From assembly GCF_011927725.1 (NCBI RefSeq), contig NZ_JAATJC010000001.1:2177001-2241000 (forward strand): a stretch of DNA of 64,000 nt, read 5' to 3'. The notes beneath the pieces were generated by a model. The model was not told the DNA's origin. It saw nothing but the letters and a program-made list of their open reading frames with translations, and made no database searches. Below are positions 16,946 through 26,034 of this stretch, piece after piece (the first letter of the stretch is position 1; every line of letters starts with the position of its first letter). This stretch comes from Sphingomonas kaistensis. Lineage in GTDB: Bacteria > Pseudomonadota > Alphaproteobacteria > Sphingomonadales > Sphingomonadaceae. The translations under genes and the position numbers were made by a program.

Positions 16946-18016
16946 GTGCCGTTCGAGTCGATCCAGGGGCGCGGGGCGACCCGTAATGCCGTTCCGGCGC
17001 GCTTCAATCTGCCCGAGCGGCTGGTCGAGGGCGACTGGCTGGACGAGGTCGAGGCGCTCGACGGGGTTTCGCAGCGCCGCACCACGATCACGGTCGAGCG
17101 GCCCAAGTCGATCCTCACCCGCAACAGCTCGCCCGACATCGGTTTCGACCGCTCGATCAATCCGTATCGCGGGTGCGAGCACGGCTGCATCTATTGCTTC
17201 GCGCGTCCCACCCACGCCTATCACGACCTTTCGCCCGGCGTGGATTTTGAAAGCCGCCTGTTCGTAAAGCCGGACGCAGCGAAGCTTCTTCACGCCGCTT
17301 TGTCGCGGCCAGGCTATGACGTCGCGCCGATCGCGCTGGGCACGAATACCGACCCCTACCAGCCGATCGAAGGACGCTTCCGGATCACCCGTTCGGTCAT
17401 CGAACTGCTGACGGAAACCGGCCACCCCTTCACGATCACCACCAAGTCGAACCGCGTCCTTCGCGACCTCGATCTCATCGCTCCTGCCGCGCACCGGGGC
17501 CTTGCGGCGGTGGCGGTGTCGGTCACCTCGCTCGACCCGGCAATCAGCCGGACGCTGGAACCCCGCGCACCGGCGGGCCTGAAGCGGATTGAAGCGATAA
17601 GGCGCTTGAACGACGCCGGCGTCCCGACCCTCCTCGCAGTCGCGCCGATCATCCCGCAAATCACCGATCACGAGCTCGAGCGGATCGTCGCCGCCGGGGC
17701 CGAGGCGGGGGCACGAGTCGCTTTCTATCTTCCGGTGCGTTTGCCCCACGAGGTGGCGCCACTGTTCCGGGCCTGGCTCGACGACCATTATCCCGACCGG
17801 GCGGCCAAGGTGATGGCCACCATCCAGTCGATGCGCGGCGGGAAGGACAATGATCCGAACTTCTTCACCCGGATGCAGGGCCACGGTCCGTGGGCGGACC
17901 TGCTGCGCACCCGCTTCGCCGCCGCGACCCGCAAGGCCGATCTTGGCACCGGGCGGCTGAAGCTGAGGCGCGATCTGTTTCGGGCACCTGAGGGCAGGCA
18001 GATGCGGCTGCTTTAG
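16946..18016 (+). CDS. PA0069-type radical SAM protein (SplB-like)
   Basis: 356-aa radical SAM enzyme. The cluster motif is CEHGCIYC near residue 77, preceded by SINPYRG and followed by FARPTHAY, which is typical of the PA0069/SplB-like group. TNTDPYQPIE and the C-terminal ending RRDLFRAP also match. GTG is the start; the upstream region is short. Function of the group is not established; some annotations suggest DNA or RNA repair. It is convergent with nothing and lies just before the M28 peptidase. Confidence 0.88.
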   Translation: MPFESIQGRGATRNAVPARFNLPERLVEGDWLDEVEALDGVSQRRTTITVERPKSILTRNSSPDIGFDRSINPYRGCEHGCIYCFARPTHAYHDLSPGVDFESRLFVKPDAAKLLHAALSRPGYDVAPIALGTNTDPYQPIEGRFRITRSVIELLTETGHPFTITTKSNRVLRDLDLIAPAAHRGLAAVAVSVTSLDPAISRTLEPRAPAGLKRIEAIRRLNDAGVPTLLAVAPIIPQITDHELERIVAAGAEAGARVAFYLPVRLPHEVAPLFRAWLDDHYPDRAAKVMATIQSMRGGKDNDPNFFTRMQGHGPWADLLRTRFAAATRKADLGTGRLKLRRDLFRAPEGRQMRLL

Positions 18017-18054
18017 TCCGTTGCGCTTGCCCTGCAGCACTCTAAACCACCCCC

Positions 18055-19443
18055 ATGCGTATCCTCCTTGCCGGCCTCCTCGCCGCCACCGCCCTCCCCG
18101 CCTTTGCTCAACCTGGCCCACGGCCTAACCAGGACGAGCTCGTCGCCACGCTGCGCACGGACGCCCTTGCCGACGAACAGGCGTGGCGGATCACCGAAGA
18201 CCTGACGACCGAGGTCGGCCAGCGCCTCGCCGGGACGGAGGCGGAAGCACGCGCCCGGACCTGGGCGGTTCAGCGCCTGACCGCGCTCGGCTTCGCCAAG
18301 GTAAGGATCGATGACTTCGACATGCCGGTCTGGCAGCGCGGCCGCGAGGCTGCCGAGTTGCTGGGACCCTATCCGCAAAAGCTCGCGGTAGCTGCGCTCG
18401 GCAACAGTGCGTCCACATCGGAGGCCGGAATCACTGCCGAAGTCGTCTCCTTCGCCGATCTCGACGCCCTGCGCGCCGCGCCGGCCGATCAGGTTCGCGG
18501 CAAGATCGTCTACATCGGGCACGCCATGCCGCGGACGGAGGATGGCAGCGGGTACGGCGTGTTCGGCGCCCCGCGCCGCCAGGGTCCGACGATCGCATCG
18601 CAGAAGGGCGCGGTCGGGATCGTGATCCGCTCCATCGGCACCGATCGTGAACATCGCAACCCGCATACGGGTGTGATGAACTTCGCCGACGGTGCAACGC
18701 CGATCCCGGCCGGAGCGCTGTCCAACCCGGACGCCGACCAGCTCGAGCGGATCTTCGCCCGGGGCCAGCGCCCCACCCTTCGCCTGACGCTGGTATCGAA
18801 GGTGACGCAGGGCCGCTCGGGCAACGTCATCGCCGAAGTTCCGGGCCGTGACCCGACTGCCGCGCCAGTGCTCGTCTCCTGCCACCTCGACAGCTGGGAC
18901 CTTGGCACCGGCGCGCTGGACGACGCGGCGGGTTGCGGCATCGTCACTGCGGCGGCCAAGCGGATCATGGATGCGGGCATGCCCGCCCGGCCGATCCGCA
19001 TCGTCTGGTTCGGCGCGGAGGAAGTCGGCCTGTTCGGCGGGCTCGACTATCGCGCTAGGTACGGCAAGCAACCGCACCACGCGATCATGGAGAGCGATTT
19101 CGGCGCAGATCGCGTGTGGAAGGTCGACAGCCGGCTCGGGCCTGAGCGGGAAGCAGAGGCCAAGCGCCTGCAGCGGATGCTTCAGCCGCTCGGCATCGTT
19201 CCGGGCAGCCTGACCAAGACCGAAGGCTCGGACATCGGCCCGATGGTCGCCGATGGTCTTCCTGGTGCCGCGCTGTCGCAGGACGGCACGCGCTATTTCG
19301 ACGTCCACCATTCCCCCGACGACACGCTGGCAATGGTAGACAAGAAGCAGATGCAGCAGAATGTCGCGGCGTGGACCGCTGCGGTCGCGGTCCTCGCCGG
19401 CCCGGTCGAGGTTCGTCCTCCGGCAAGGCGCCGTGCGCGATGA
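18055..19443 (+). CDS. Secreted M28-family zinc metallopeptidase
   Basis: 462-aa exported aminopeptidase/carboxypeptidase of the M28 family. Signal peptide is residues 1-18 (MRILLAGLLAATALPAFA). A PA-type insert spans roughly 120-240. Zinc ligands and catalytic residues are visible: His277 (CHLDSWDLG), Asp289 or Asp290, Glu322-Glu323 (GAEE), Asp348 (ESDFG) and a late His in FDVHHSPDDT. Closest in layout to carboxypeptidase Q-like bacterial enzymes. Its stop overlaps the next lipoprotein gene by ATGA, so the three genes from 18055 to 19993 are probably one operon. Confidence 0.93.
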   Translation: MRILLAGLLAATALPAFAQPGPRPNQDELVATLRTDALADEQAWRITEDLTTEVGQRLAGTEAEARARTWAVQRLTALGFAKVRIDDFDMPVWQRGREAAELLGPYPQKLAVAALGNSASTSEAGITAEVVSFADLDALRAAPADQVRGKIVYIGHAMPRTEDGSGYGVFGAPRRQGPTIASQKGAVGIVIRSIGTDREHRNPHTGVMNFADGATPIPAGALSNPDADQLERIFARGQRPTLRLTLVSKVTQGRSGNVIAEVPGRDPTAAPVLVSCHLDSWDLGTGALDDAAGCGIVTAAAKRIMDAGMPARPIRIVWFGAEEVGLFGGLDYRARYGKQPHHAIMESDFGADRVWKVDSRLGPEREAEAKRLQRMLQPLGIVPGSLTKTEGSDIGPMVADGLPGAALSQDGTRYFDVHHSPDDTLAMVDKKQMQQNVAAWTAAVAVLAGPVEVRPPARRRAR

Positions 19444-19667
19444 AGCGGCGGGCCGGCCTCATCCTGCTCGCCGCCTTGGCGCTGAGCGCCTGTTCGCGCA
19501 GCGAGACCAGCGACGACGTCCCGCCGCTTCCGGAACAGCCTGCTGAGACCGGCAAGGCGCTGATGACCGAGGCCGAGCGCGCGGCGGGCAATGCGGCCGC
19601 ACGCGCCGAAACCGAAACGCCTCCTGCTCGTTCTGCCACCGAAACCGTCAACGAGGAAACGCCATGA
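19440..19667 (+). CDS. Small lipoprotein, 75 aa
   Basis: Begins MKRRAGLILLAALALSAC, a type II signal peptide with lipobox LSAC (Cys18), followed by a polar, Pro/Glu-rich tail with no predicted fold. ATG overlaps the M28 peptidase stop (ATGA) and its own stop overlaps the next gene in the same way. Probably anchored in the outer membrane. Function unknown. Confidence 0.82.
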   Translation: MKRRAGLILLAALALSACSRSETSDDVPPLPEQPAETGKALMTEAERAAGNAAARAETETPPARSATETVNEETP

Positions 19668-19993
19668 TCCGTCACGCCGCCCTGATCGTCCTTCCGCTGT
19701 CGCTTGCGGCCTGCAATATCGAGCGGGATCCCGGCAACGACACGACGTCGATCAGCGTCAACGACCAGAAGATCGAAGGAACGGTCGATCAGGCCGTCAA
19801 TCTGCTGGAAAGCGCGGCTGGCGAAGTGAAGGAAGCGGCCGACAAGGCGGCCCCCGCGATCGAGGATGCGGCACGCGACGTCGGCAATGCTGCAGACCGC
19901 GCCGGCGACAAGATCGAGGCCGGGGCCGAAGGCGCCGCTCGCGGTGTTCGTGAGGAATCCCGCGACAACCCGCCGCCCGCCAACAACCAGTAA
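19664..19993 (+). CDS. Small lipoprotein with Ala-rich helical repeats, 109 aa
   Basis: Signal peptide with lipobox LAAC (Cys17), then NIERDPGNDTTSISVN and a long amphipathic Ala/Glu/Lys-rich helix (about residues 38-98) with repeated AADxA/xxDAA steps, ending in a Pro/Asn tail. The composition resembles LEA-like or envelope-spacing helices. ATGA overlap with the upstream lipoprotein gene. The stop is 1 bp from the 3' end of a convergent tRNA gene. Confidence 0.82.
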   Translation: MIRHAALIVLPLSLAACNIERDPGNDTTSISVNDQKIEGTVDQAVNLLESAAGEVKEAADKAAPAIEDAARDVGNAADRAGDKIEAGAEGAARGVREESRDNPPPANNQ

Positions 19994-19994
19994 G

Positions 19995-20069
19995 TGGTGG
20001 GCCCGGAGGGATTCGAACCCCCAACCTGGCCGTTATGAGCGGCTGGCTCTACCATTGAGCTACAGGCCC
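19995..20069 (-). tRNA. tRNA-Ile2 (anticodon CAT, probably lysidine-modified)
   Basis: 75-nt cloverleaf with encoded CCA. Acceptor GGGCCTG pairs with CGGGCCC, D-stem GCTC/GAGC, anticodon loop CTCATAA, T-arm GGTTCGAATCC. The anticodon stem has a terminal A-C mismatch. CAT could mean Met or Ile2; the GGGCC acceptor and the AGCCGCTCATAACGG anticodon arm look like alphaproteobacterial tRNA-Ile2 rather than elongator Met. Confidence 0.85.
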
Positions 20070-20162
20070 CGGGCGGCGCCATAGAGGCTGCCGGTGATTG
20101 CGCCAAGCGGCTGAGCTAGAGGTGGCGCTACCGCAACCGCTCTGCTAGGCGGCGCCCCAAGT

Positions 20163-20239
<77 letters not shown>

Positions 20240-20245
20240 CCTTTA

Positions 20246-21649
20246 TCATTTTGCGAGTGGAAGCAGCAGGACCAGGCGGTCCGTGCCGATGTCCAGGCGC
20301 CCACCGGTCATCGCGGCGAGCCCCTGCACGAGGCGCAGGGCAAAGCGCATCCCCGCGCGGCCGCGGTCGGCGAGGAGTTGCTGCTCGGACAGGCCCCGCA
20401 AGGCCGTCGCGCGGTCCACGCCGATCGCGAGATTGCTATCGAGCCGGTCGAGGATGATCCCAAGCTGTTCGCCGGCGACCGCCGCTTCGGTCATCGCACT
20501 GACGAATTGCGCTACCAGACGTTCGGCCAATTCCCTCGGCAGCGCGACGTTGCCGGTGCCCGCCCGGTCTTGCACGGCGATCCGCAAATCGCGCGCCGCC
20601 GCCTGAAGCGTGAGGTCGTCGATGATGCTGCGGATGCCGTCGGTTCCGGTGCTGGCCTCTCCCTGCAATCGGCCCGAACGAAGTCGCGCGGCCAGATCAA
20701 GGTTGTCGACCGCGTCCGAGAGGCTCCGGGCCTGGTGGACGATTTCCGTCGCGCGCTCGCGGTAGGCGCGATGCGCGGGCCCAAGGTACTGACCCTCGAT
20801 GATCTCGCCGAAGCCGATGATCGCATTCAGCGGGGTCCGCAGTTCGTGCATCAGTTCGCGCAGCCCGTCATCCTCCGCCGGCTTCACCGCGGCCATGGCA
20901 TCAGCGGTCGGAGTGGCGGCTCCCTCACGCCGTGCGACACCGCGATAGCCGGCAAAGCGGCCGGTGTCGGAGAAGAAGGCCGGCGCGCCGCTCCAGCGCC
21001 ATTCCCCGGCAAGCACGCCTTCGTCCGCAAGCACCAAGGCTTCGTCGGCAAAGGGCAGGCGCGCAGCAAAGCTGTCGGCGAAGTTCTCCGCGAGGCTGCG
21101 CCCGACCAGCGCCGCGCGTGGGGCGCCTTCGACCCAGTCGATCTCTCCCGTCGGGCCGGTTTCCCAGCGAAACAGGCCGGCAGGCAGGGCAGCTTCGGGC
21201 GTTGAGGCTGCGACTTCGGCGACTGCCGCCGTCTGTTCGGCCTCACGCGGGACGCTGGCGACGGTGACGTCAGCGAACGGACCCAGGGCAGACAGCAGGG
21301 GCTTGACGTCGTCGGCCGCAACCGACCGGACCGCGCTCCACCCGGCCGGCGTGAGATCGGCTGCGGCGAGCAAGGCGGCAGAGGCGGAAGCGCCCCGGGC
21401 AGCGAACAGCCCGACGAGCTCGGCGGGAACGGCCCGGCCAGCAATCGATCGCGCGGTCGCGGCAAGGAGATCGTCGGGGAGATCGCGCATCAGCTGGGCG
21501 ATCCGTGCCAGCGCCTTGTCCGAAAGGTCGGGACTGACCTCTCCGCCGCGAGCGATCAGCTCGACCAGCTGACGCCATTGCACCGCCCGCCCCCGCGCAT
21601 CCGCGGCGGGCTGGCCGAGCACGGTCGCAAGGCGGTCGTCATATCGCAA
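20246..21649 (-). CDS. Sensor histidine kinase with degenerate ATPase domain
   Basis: 467-aa cytoplasmic protein with no membrane span. Residues about 20-130 are helical; 155-240 look PAS-like (FRWETGPTGEIDWVEG). The dimerisation/phospho-acceptor helix has His268 in MHELRTPLNAIIGF. The C-terminal ATPase region is short and lacks clear N, G1 (DxGxG) and G2 boxes; only GMRFALRLVQGLAAMTGG matches the end of an HATPase fold. It may be an inactive kinase, a phosphatase or a phosphotransfer protein. Start is TTG, with no strong SD. It ends 6 bp from tRNA-Pro. Confidence 0.78.
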   Translation of the reverse strand: MRYDDRLATVLGQPAADARGRAVQWRQLVELIARGGEVSPDLSDKALARIAQLMRDLPDDLLAATARSIAGRAVPAELVGLFAARGASASAALLAAADLTPAGWSAVRSVAADDVKPLLSALGPFADVTVASVPREAEQTAAVAEVAASTPEAALPAGLFRWETGPTGEIDWVEGAPRAALVGRSLAENFADSFAARLPFADEALVLADEGVLAGEWRWSGAPAFFSDTGRFAGYRGVARREGAATPTADAMAAVKPAEDDGLRELMHELRTPLNAIIGFGEIIEGQYLGPAHRAYRERATEIVHQARSLSDAVDNLDLAARLRSGRLQGEASTGTDGIRSIIDDLTLQAAARDLRIAVQDRAGTGNVALPRELAERLVAQFVSAMTEAAVAGEQLGIILDRLDSNLAIGVDRATALRGLSEQQLLADRGRAGMRFALRLVQGLAAMTGGRLDIGTDRLVLLLPLAK

Positions 21650-21826
21650 GTGGGCAGATCTTTCGCGCGCGGATAGTCACGATGTGGCAGATGGACGTCC
21701 GTTAACTCAGAAGGAAGATACAACGCATTAAGCATCCCATAACGGGACTTCGACAAATTGGTGGCCGGTTGAGGGAACTGGCGCGCTCCTTTCGCCGACC
21801 CGATGTGTTCTGCTAGTCGCCGGCAG

Positions 21827-23002
21827 ATGTTCATTTCCTTCGTCGAAGCGCTCCGGCGCGGCGGTATTCCGGCCAGCCTCAAGGAGCATCTGCTCCTCCT
21901 CGAAGCGCTTGATGCCGGGGTGATCGAGCAGTCGCCGGAGGAATTCTATTATCTCGCGCGGTCGGTGTTCGTGCACGACGAAACCAAGCTCGACCGCTTC
22001 GACCGCGTCTTCGGCGAGGTATTCAAGGGTCTTCTGGGTTCCGGCGACGACGTGACGCCAATCCCCGAGGAATGGCTTCGGCTGGTCGCGGAGAAGTATC
22101 TCACCCCCGAGGAGATGGAGAAGATCAAGGCGCTCGGTTCCTGGGACGAGATCATGGAGACGCTGAAGAAGCGCCTCGAGGAACAGCAGGGTCGCCACGA
22201 GGGCGGCAGCAAGTGGATCGGTACCGGCGGTACCTCACCCTTCGGCCATGGCGGCTACAATCCCGAGGGGGTGCGGATCGGTGGGCCGGGCAAGCAGGGC
22301 CGTGCGATCAAAGTGTGGGAAAAGCGCGAGTTCCAGGATCTCGACGATCGGCGGGAGATCGGAACGCGGGCCATCAAGGTCGCGCTGCGCAGGCTGCGCC
22401 GCTTCGCACGCGAGGGCGCGGCCGACGAGCTCGATCTCGACGGCACGATCGAAGGGACGGCGCGCCAAGGTTGGCTCGACATCAGGATGCGGCCGGAGCG
22501 GCACAATGCGGTCAAGCTCTTGCTGTTTCTCGACATCGGCGGCTCGATGGATGGGCATGTCCGGCTGGTCGAAGAGCTGTTCAGCGCCTGCCGGACCGAG
22601 TTCAAGCACATCGAACACTATTACTTCCACAACTGCATCTATGAGGGCGTGTGGAAAGAAAATCGCAGGCGCTGGAGCGAGCAGACCAACACCATCGACC
22701 TCATCCACAAGTTCGGGCCGGACCACAAACTGGTCATCGTCGGCGATGCGGCGATGAGCCCGTACGAGATCACGCACCCGGGCGGCGGGATCGAGCATAT
22801 GAACGAGGAAGCCGGAGCGGTGTGGATCAAGCGCCTGACCGACGCTTACGCCAGCGCCGCCTGGATCAACCCCACGCCCGAAGCCTATTGGGGTCATTCG
22901 GCATCGACGTCGATCATCCGAAAGCTGATGGACGACCGGATGTTTCCGCTTTCCCTTCAGGGACTTGAAGAGGCGATGCGGTCACTCAGTCGCAAGAAGT
23001 AA
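21827..23002 (+). CDS. CoxE-like VWA domain protein
   Basis: 391-aa protein with a C-terminal von Willebrand A domain. The N-terminal half (FISFVEALRRGGIPASLKEH, YYLARSVFVHDETKLDRFDR) is the CoxE-type helical region; the MIDAS-like site is DIGGSMDG, where the first Ser of DxSxS is Gly. CoxE proteins often work with MoxR AAA+ ATPases in assembling metal enzymes, but no MoxR gene is in view. Start at the second ATG fits family N-termini; ATG at 21803 would add eight residues. Convergent with the NamZ-like gene. Confidence 0.87.
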   Translation: MFISFVEALRRGGIPASLKEHLLLLEALDAGVIEQSPEEFYYLARSVFVHDETKLDRFDRVFGEVFKGLLGSGDDVTPIPEEWLRLVAEKYLTPEEMEKIKALGSWDEIMETLKKRLEEQQGRHEGGSKWIGTGGTSPFGHGGYNPEGVRIGGPGKQGRAIKVWEKREFQDLDDRREIGTRAIKVALRRLRRFAREGAADELDLDGTIEGTARQGWLDIRMRPERHNAVKLLLFLDIGGSMDGHVRLVEELFSACRTEFKHIEHYYFHNCIYEGVWKENRRRWSEQTNTIDLIHKFGPDHKLVIVGDAAMSPYEITHPGGGIEHMNEEAGAVWIKRLTDAYASAAWINPTPEAYWGHSASTSIIRKLMDDRMFPLSLQGLEEAMRSLSRKK

Positions 23003-23005
23003 GCC

Positions 23006-24205
23006 TCAGTAGAGGCGGAACCGCCTGGTTTCTTCCTCCCACGCCTGCTCGTCGGGCCGGGTCCGGAAATCGAGGTCGTCGGCCGTCGCCGCACGGTCGT
23101 CCACCCAGGTACGCAGCGACGTCCCGCCGTTGATCACGTCGATCGCGAGCTTGTCGAATTCATATTCGTACGGAAAATCACGCCACAGATCGTAATCGGG
23201 CACGAGGTTGCGGATCGCCTTGAAGGCGAGCGCCTGGAGCCGCCAAGGCTTGAACGCCTGGTGGTCGTAGCTGCGTCCTTCGGCATGGATGAACAGACCC
23301 GAACACAGCTTGCCGGCATGCTTGTGGAAGGTCGGCTCGACGAAGATTTCGCGAAGCGCGCAGCCTGCCAGCCAATGCGGGGCCAGGCGCTCCATTTCAG
23401 CATGGATCGCGCGGGCGTCGAGCCCGGGGGCGGCGAACAGCTCCAGCGCGCGGGTCGTGCCCCTGCCCTCGCTCAGCGTCGTGCCTTCGAGCATGACGGT
23501 GCCGGCATAGGCCCGCGCCATGTTCAGGGTCGCGGCGTTGGGGCTCGGGTTGATCCAGATCCGGTCGGCCGGCCAGCCGAAGCCCGGCGCCGCGGCAGGC
23601 TCCCACCCGTCCATGGGGATGATGCGGTAGGCGACGTCGAGCTTGAAATGGTCGATGAACCACTGGCCCATCTCACCCATGGTCAGGCCATGTCGCATCG
23701 GCATCGGGCCGGCGCCGACGAAGCTCTCCCAGCCGGGTTCGAGGAGGGTGCCCTCGACCGGTCGCCCGGCGGGGTTGGGACGGTCGAGGACCCAGACTTC
23801 CTTGCCCGCATCGGCCGCGGCTTCGAGCAGGTAGAGGAGGGTCGTGACGAAGGTGTAGATCCGGCAGCCGAGATCCTGCAGGTCGAACAGGAAGACGTCG
23901 GCGGCGCTCATCATCTGGCCCGACGGTCGCCGCACCTCGCCATAGAGGCTGAACACCGGAATGCCGAGGCGGGAGTCGGTTTCGTCCGCCGTTTCCACCA
24001 TATTGTCCTGCTTGTCGCCCTTCAGCCCGTGCTGAGGGCCGAAGGCGGCAGTCACCTTCAGCCCCGAGGCGATCAGCGCGTCGATGCTGTGATCAAGGTC
24101 CGCGGTCACGGAGGCAGGGTGCCCAACAAGCGCCACGCGGCGACCTTCGAGCGGGCGGCGAAGGTGCGGGTCGGCGAGCAGGCGGTCGATACCAAACAGG
24201 GTCAT
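23006..24205 (-). CDS. DUF1343 protein, NamZ-type exo-beta-N-acetylmuramidase
   Basis: 399-aa protein of the family whose founding member releases terminal MurNAc from peptidoglycan fragments. Family stretches include GPQHGLKGDKQDNM, GEVRRPS, FDLQDLGCRIYTF, LDRPNPAGRPVEG and MRHGLTMGEM. The start ATG (MTLFGIDRLL) has AGGA about 9 nt upstream overlapping the DOMON-like gene's stop, so the pair is probably one transcript. No obvious signal peptide is seen, which leaves location open. Together with AmgK and MurU at 56-58 kb it suggests MurNAc salvage. Confidence 0.88.
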   Translation of the reverse strand: MTLFGIDRLLADPHLRRPLEGRRVALVGHPASVTADLDHSIDALIASGLKVTAAFGPQHGLKGDKQDNMVETADETDSRLGIPVFSLYGEVRRPSGQMMSAADVFLFDLQDLGCRIYTFVTTLLYLLEAAADAGKEVWVLDRPNPAGRPVEGTLLEPGWESFVGAGPMPMRHGLTMGEMGQWFIDHFKLDVAYRIIPMDGWEPAAAPGFGWPADRIWINPSPNAATLNMARAYAGTVMLEGTTLSEGRGTTRALELFAAPGLDARAIHAEMERLAPHWLAGCALREIFVEPTFHKHAGKLCSGLFIHAEGRSYDHQAFKPWRLQALAFKAIRNLVPDYDLWRDFPYEYEFDKLAIDVINGGTSLRTWVDDRAATADDLDFRTRPDEQAWEEETRRFRLY

Positions 24206-24215
24206 GGAAGCCGTC

Positions 24216-24752
24216 CTACGCCAGTCGCGCGGTGAAGCAATCCGGATGGTGGAAGTCGGGCTGCTCGGACGGATGATGAAGCGCGAAAAAGAAGCGTTCA
24301 CCGCCCGCTTCCTCCACGATCGCGCTGAGTGCGATGGTGAAGCGGACGTCGGCAGGAATGGAAAGCGTCGCGCCAAGCCCCCACCAGGTAAGGTTGTCCT
24401 CGGTCCTGATGTAAGGAGGACTGGCGACCTCGGCCGGGGTCATGCCCTCCCGCTCGGATTCGAAATCATAGGCCGCCCAATCACCCGACGGCGCAAAATT
24501 CCATTCCTGGTACGCCTCTTCGCCCTCGGCCTTCAGAAACACTTCGAAGCAGGTCGAGCGCCACAGATTGTCGCGCCGCGCCGGTTCGGCTGCGGGTGGA
24601 GGCACCAGGAAGCGCCCCATCGGCGCGCTGACCCCGAACCACAGGTTGAGGGTTGCCGTTTTGCCGAAGGCGGCGGATCGTTCGGCCGATGCCCACAAGG
24701 TATAGGGCGGCTGCGGCCGGTGGGTCGGATGGGGTGCGAGTTCGAAGCGCAT
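24216..24752 (-). CDS. DOMON-like domain protein
   Basis: 178-aa beta-rich protein of the DOMON-like (carbohydrate-binding 9-like) type: FELAPHPTHRPQPPYTLWA, RRDNLWRSTCFEVFLKAEG, YQEWNFAPSGDWAAYDF and SERFFFALHHP-like strands match sphingomonad proteins annotated this way. No signal peptide. AAGG lies 8 nt before the ATG. Ligand unknown; position ahead of the NamZ-like gene suggests a sugar- or wall-related role, which is inference. Confidence 0.85.
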   Translation of the reverse strand: MRFELAPHPTHRPQPPYTLWASAERSAAFGKTATLNLWFGVSAPMGRFLVPPPAAEPARRDNLWRSTCFEVFLKAEGEEAYQEWNFAPSGDWAAYDFESEREGMTPAEVASPPYIRTEDNLTWWGLGATLSIPADVRFTIALSAIVEEAGGERFFFALHHPSEQPDFHHPDCFTARLA

Positions 24753-24798
24753 GGGCAAGACCTTACGTCATCGCGGCGCGTAAGCTAAGCGCCGAGGC

Positions 24799-26034
24799 AT
24801 GACGACCTACTCCTCCGATTTCCTGCGGCTCCTTTCCGAGCGTGGTTACATCCACCAGACGACCGACGCCGAAGGCCTCGATGCGCTGGCAGCAAAGGAG
24901 ATCGTCACCGGCTATATCGGGTTCGACGCCACCGCGCCGAGCCTTCATGTCGGCAGCCTCGTCCAGATCATGATGCTGCGGCGGATGCAGCAAGCCGGGC
25001 ACAAGCCGATCGTGCTGATGGGCGGGGGCACGACCAAGGTCGGCGATCCGAGTTTCAAGGCGGAAGAGCGTAAGCTGCTCGATGACGAGGCGATTGCGGC
25101 CAACATCGCCGGCATCCGCAAGGTGTTCGAGCGCTTCCTGACCTTCGGCGACGGCCCGACCGACGCGGTGCTGGTCGATAATGCGGCGTGGCTCGACAAG
25201 CTCGAGTACCTTCCCTTCCTGCGCGAGGTGGGGCGGCACTTCTCGGTCAACCGGATGCTGACCTTCGACAGCGTCCAGCTCCGGCTCGAGCGCGAGCAGT
25301 CGCTGTCGTTCCTCGAATTCAACTACATGATCATGCAGGCCTACGACTTCCTCGAACTGTCGCGGCGGCAGGGCTGCCGGCTGCAGATGGGCGGGTCGGA
25401 CCAGTGGGGCAACATCATCAACGGGGTGGAGCTGTGCCGCCGCGCCGACGGGACCGAGGTGTTCGCGGTGACGACGCCGCTGATCACCACCGCCGACGGC
25501 GCCAAGATGGGCAAGACGGCGCAGGGCGCGGTGTGGCTGAACGCCGACGGGCCCGACGGCTATCGCCTCAGCGCCTACGACTATTGGCAATTTTGGCGGA
25601 ATACCGCCGATGCCGACGTGGCGAAGTTCGCGAGGCTGTTCACCGACCTGCCGCTGGACGAGATCGCCCGGCTGGAGGGGCTTCAGGGCGCCGACATCAA
25701 TCAGGCCAAAATCGTACTTGCGACCGAGGCGACCGCGCTCCTGCATGGCCGCGAGGCAGCGGATGCGGCGGCGGCGACGGCGACGGCGACCTTCGCCGGC
25801 GGCGGCTCGGGCGAGGCGCTGCCGCGGATCGAGACCGGAGGCGAGATCGGGCTGCTGGCAGCGCTGGTCGGGCTCGGCTTCTGCGCGTCGAATGGCGAGG
25901 CGAAGCGCAAGGTCGCCGAAGGCGCGGTCAAGCTCGACGGCGAGCCGGTCAGCGATAGTGCAGCCGTGATTTCAGTGCCTTCGGAGCGCAAGCTCAGCCT
26001 CGGCAAGAAGAAACACGGGCTGCTGCTTCCCTAA
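24799..26034 (+). CDS. tyrS: Tyrosine-tRNA ligase
   Basis: 411-aa class I aminoacyl-tRNA synthetase. The HIGH-like motif is PSLHVGSL, the tyrosine pocket has YDFLEL and [10 protein letters not shown], and the KMSKS-equivalent is KMGKT, normal for bacterial TyrRS. A C-terminal S4 RNA-binding domain covers about 340-405. It is convergent with recG; the two stop codons overlap in CTAA. Confidence 0.97.
   Translation: MTTYSSDFLRLLSERGYIHQTTDAEGLDALAAKEIVTGYIGFDATAPSLHVGSLVQIMMLRRMQQAGHKPIVLMGGGTTKVGDPSFKAEERKLLDDEAIAANIAGIRKVFERFLTFGDGPTDAVLVDNAAWLDKLEYLPFLREVGRHFSVNRMLTFDSVQLRLEREQSLSFLEFNYMIMQAYDFLELSRRQGCRLQMGGSDQWGNIINGVELCRRADGTEVFAVTTPLITTADGAKMGKTAQGAVWLNADGPDGYRLSAYDYWQFWRNTADADVAKFARLFTDLPLDEIARLEGLQGADINQAKIVLATEATALLHGREAADAAAATATATFAGGGSGEALPRIETGGEIGLLAALVGLGFCASNGEAKRKVAEGAVKLDGEPVSDSAAVISVPSERKLSLGKKKHGLLLP

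Noticed and set aside
25501..25530. KMGKT in place of KMSKS in TyrRS
   Set aside because: K(M/F)GKT is normal for bacterial tyrosyl-tRNA synthetases.
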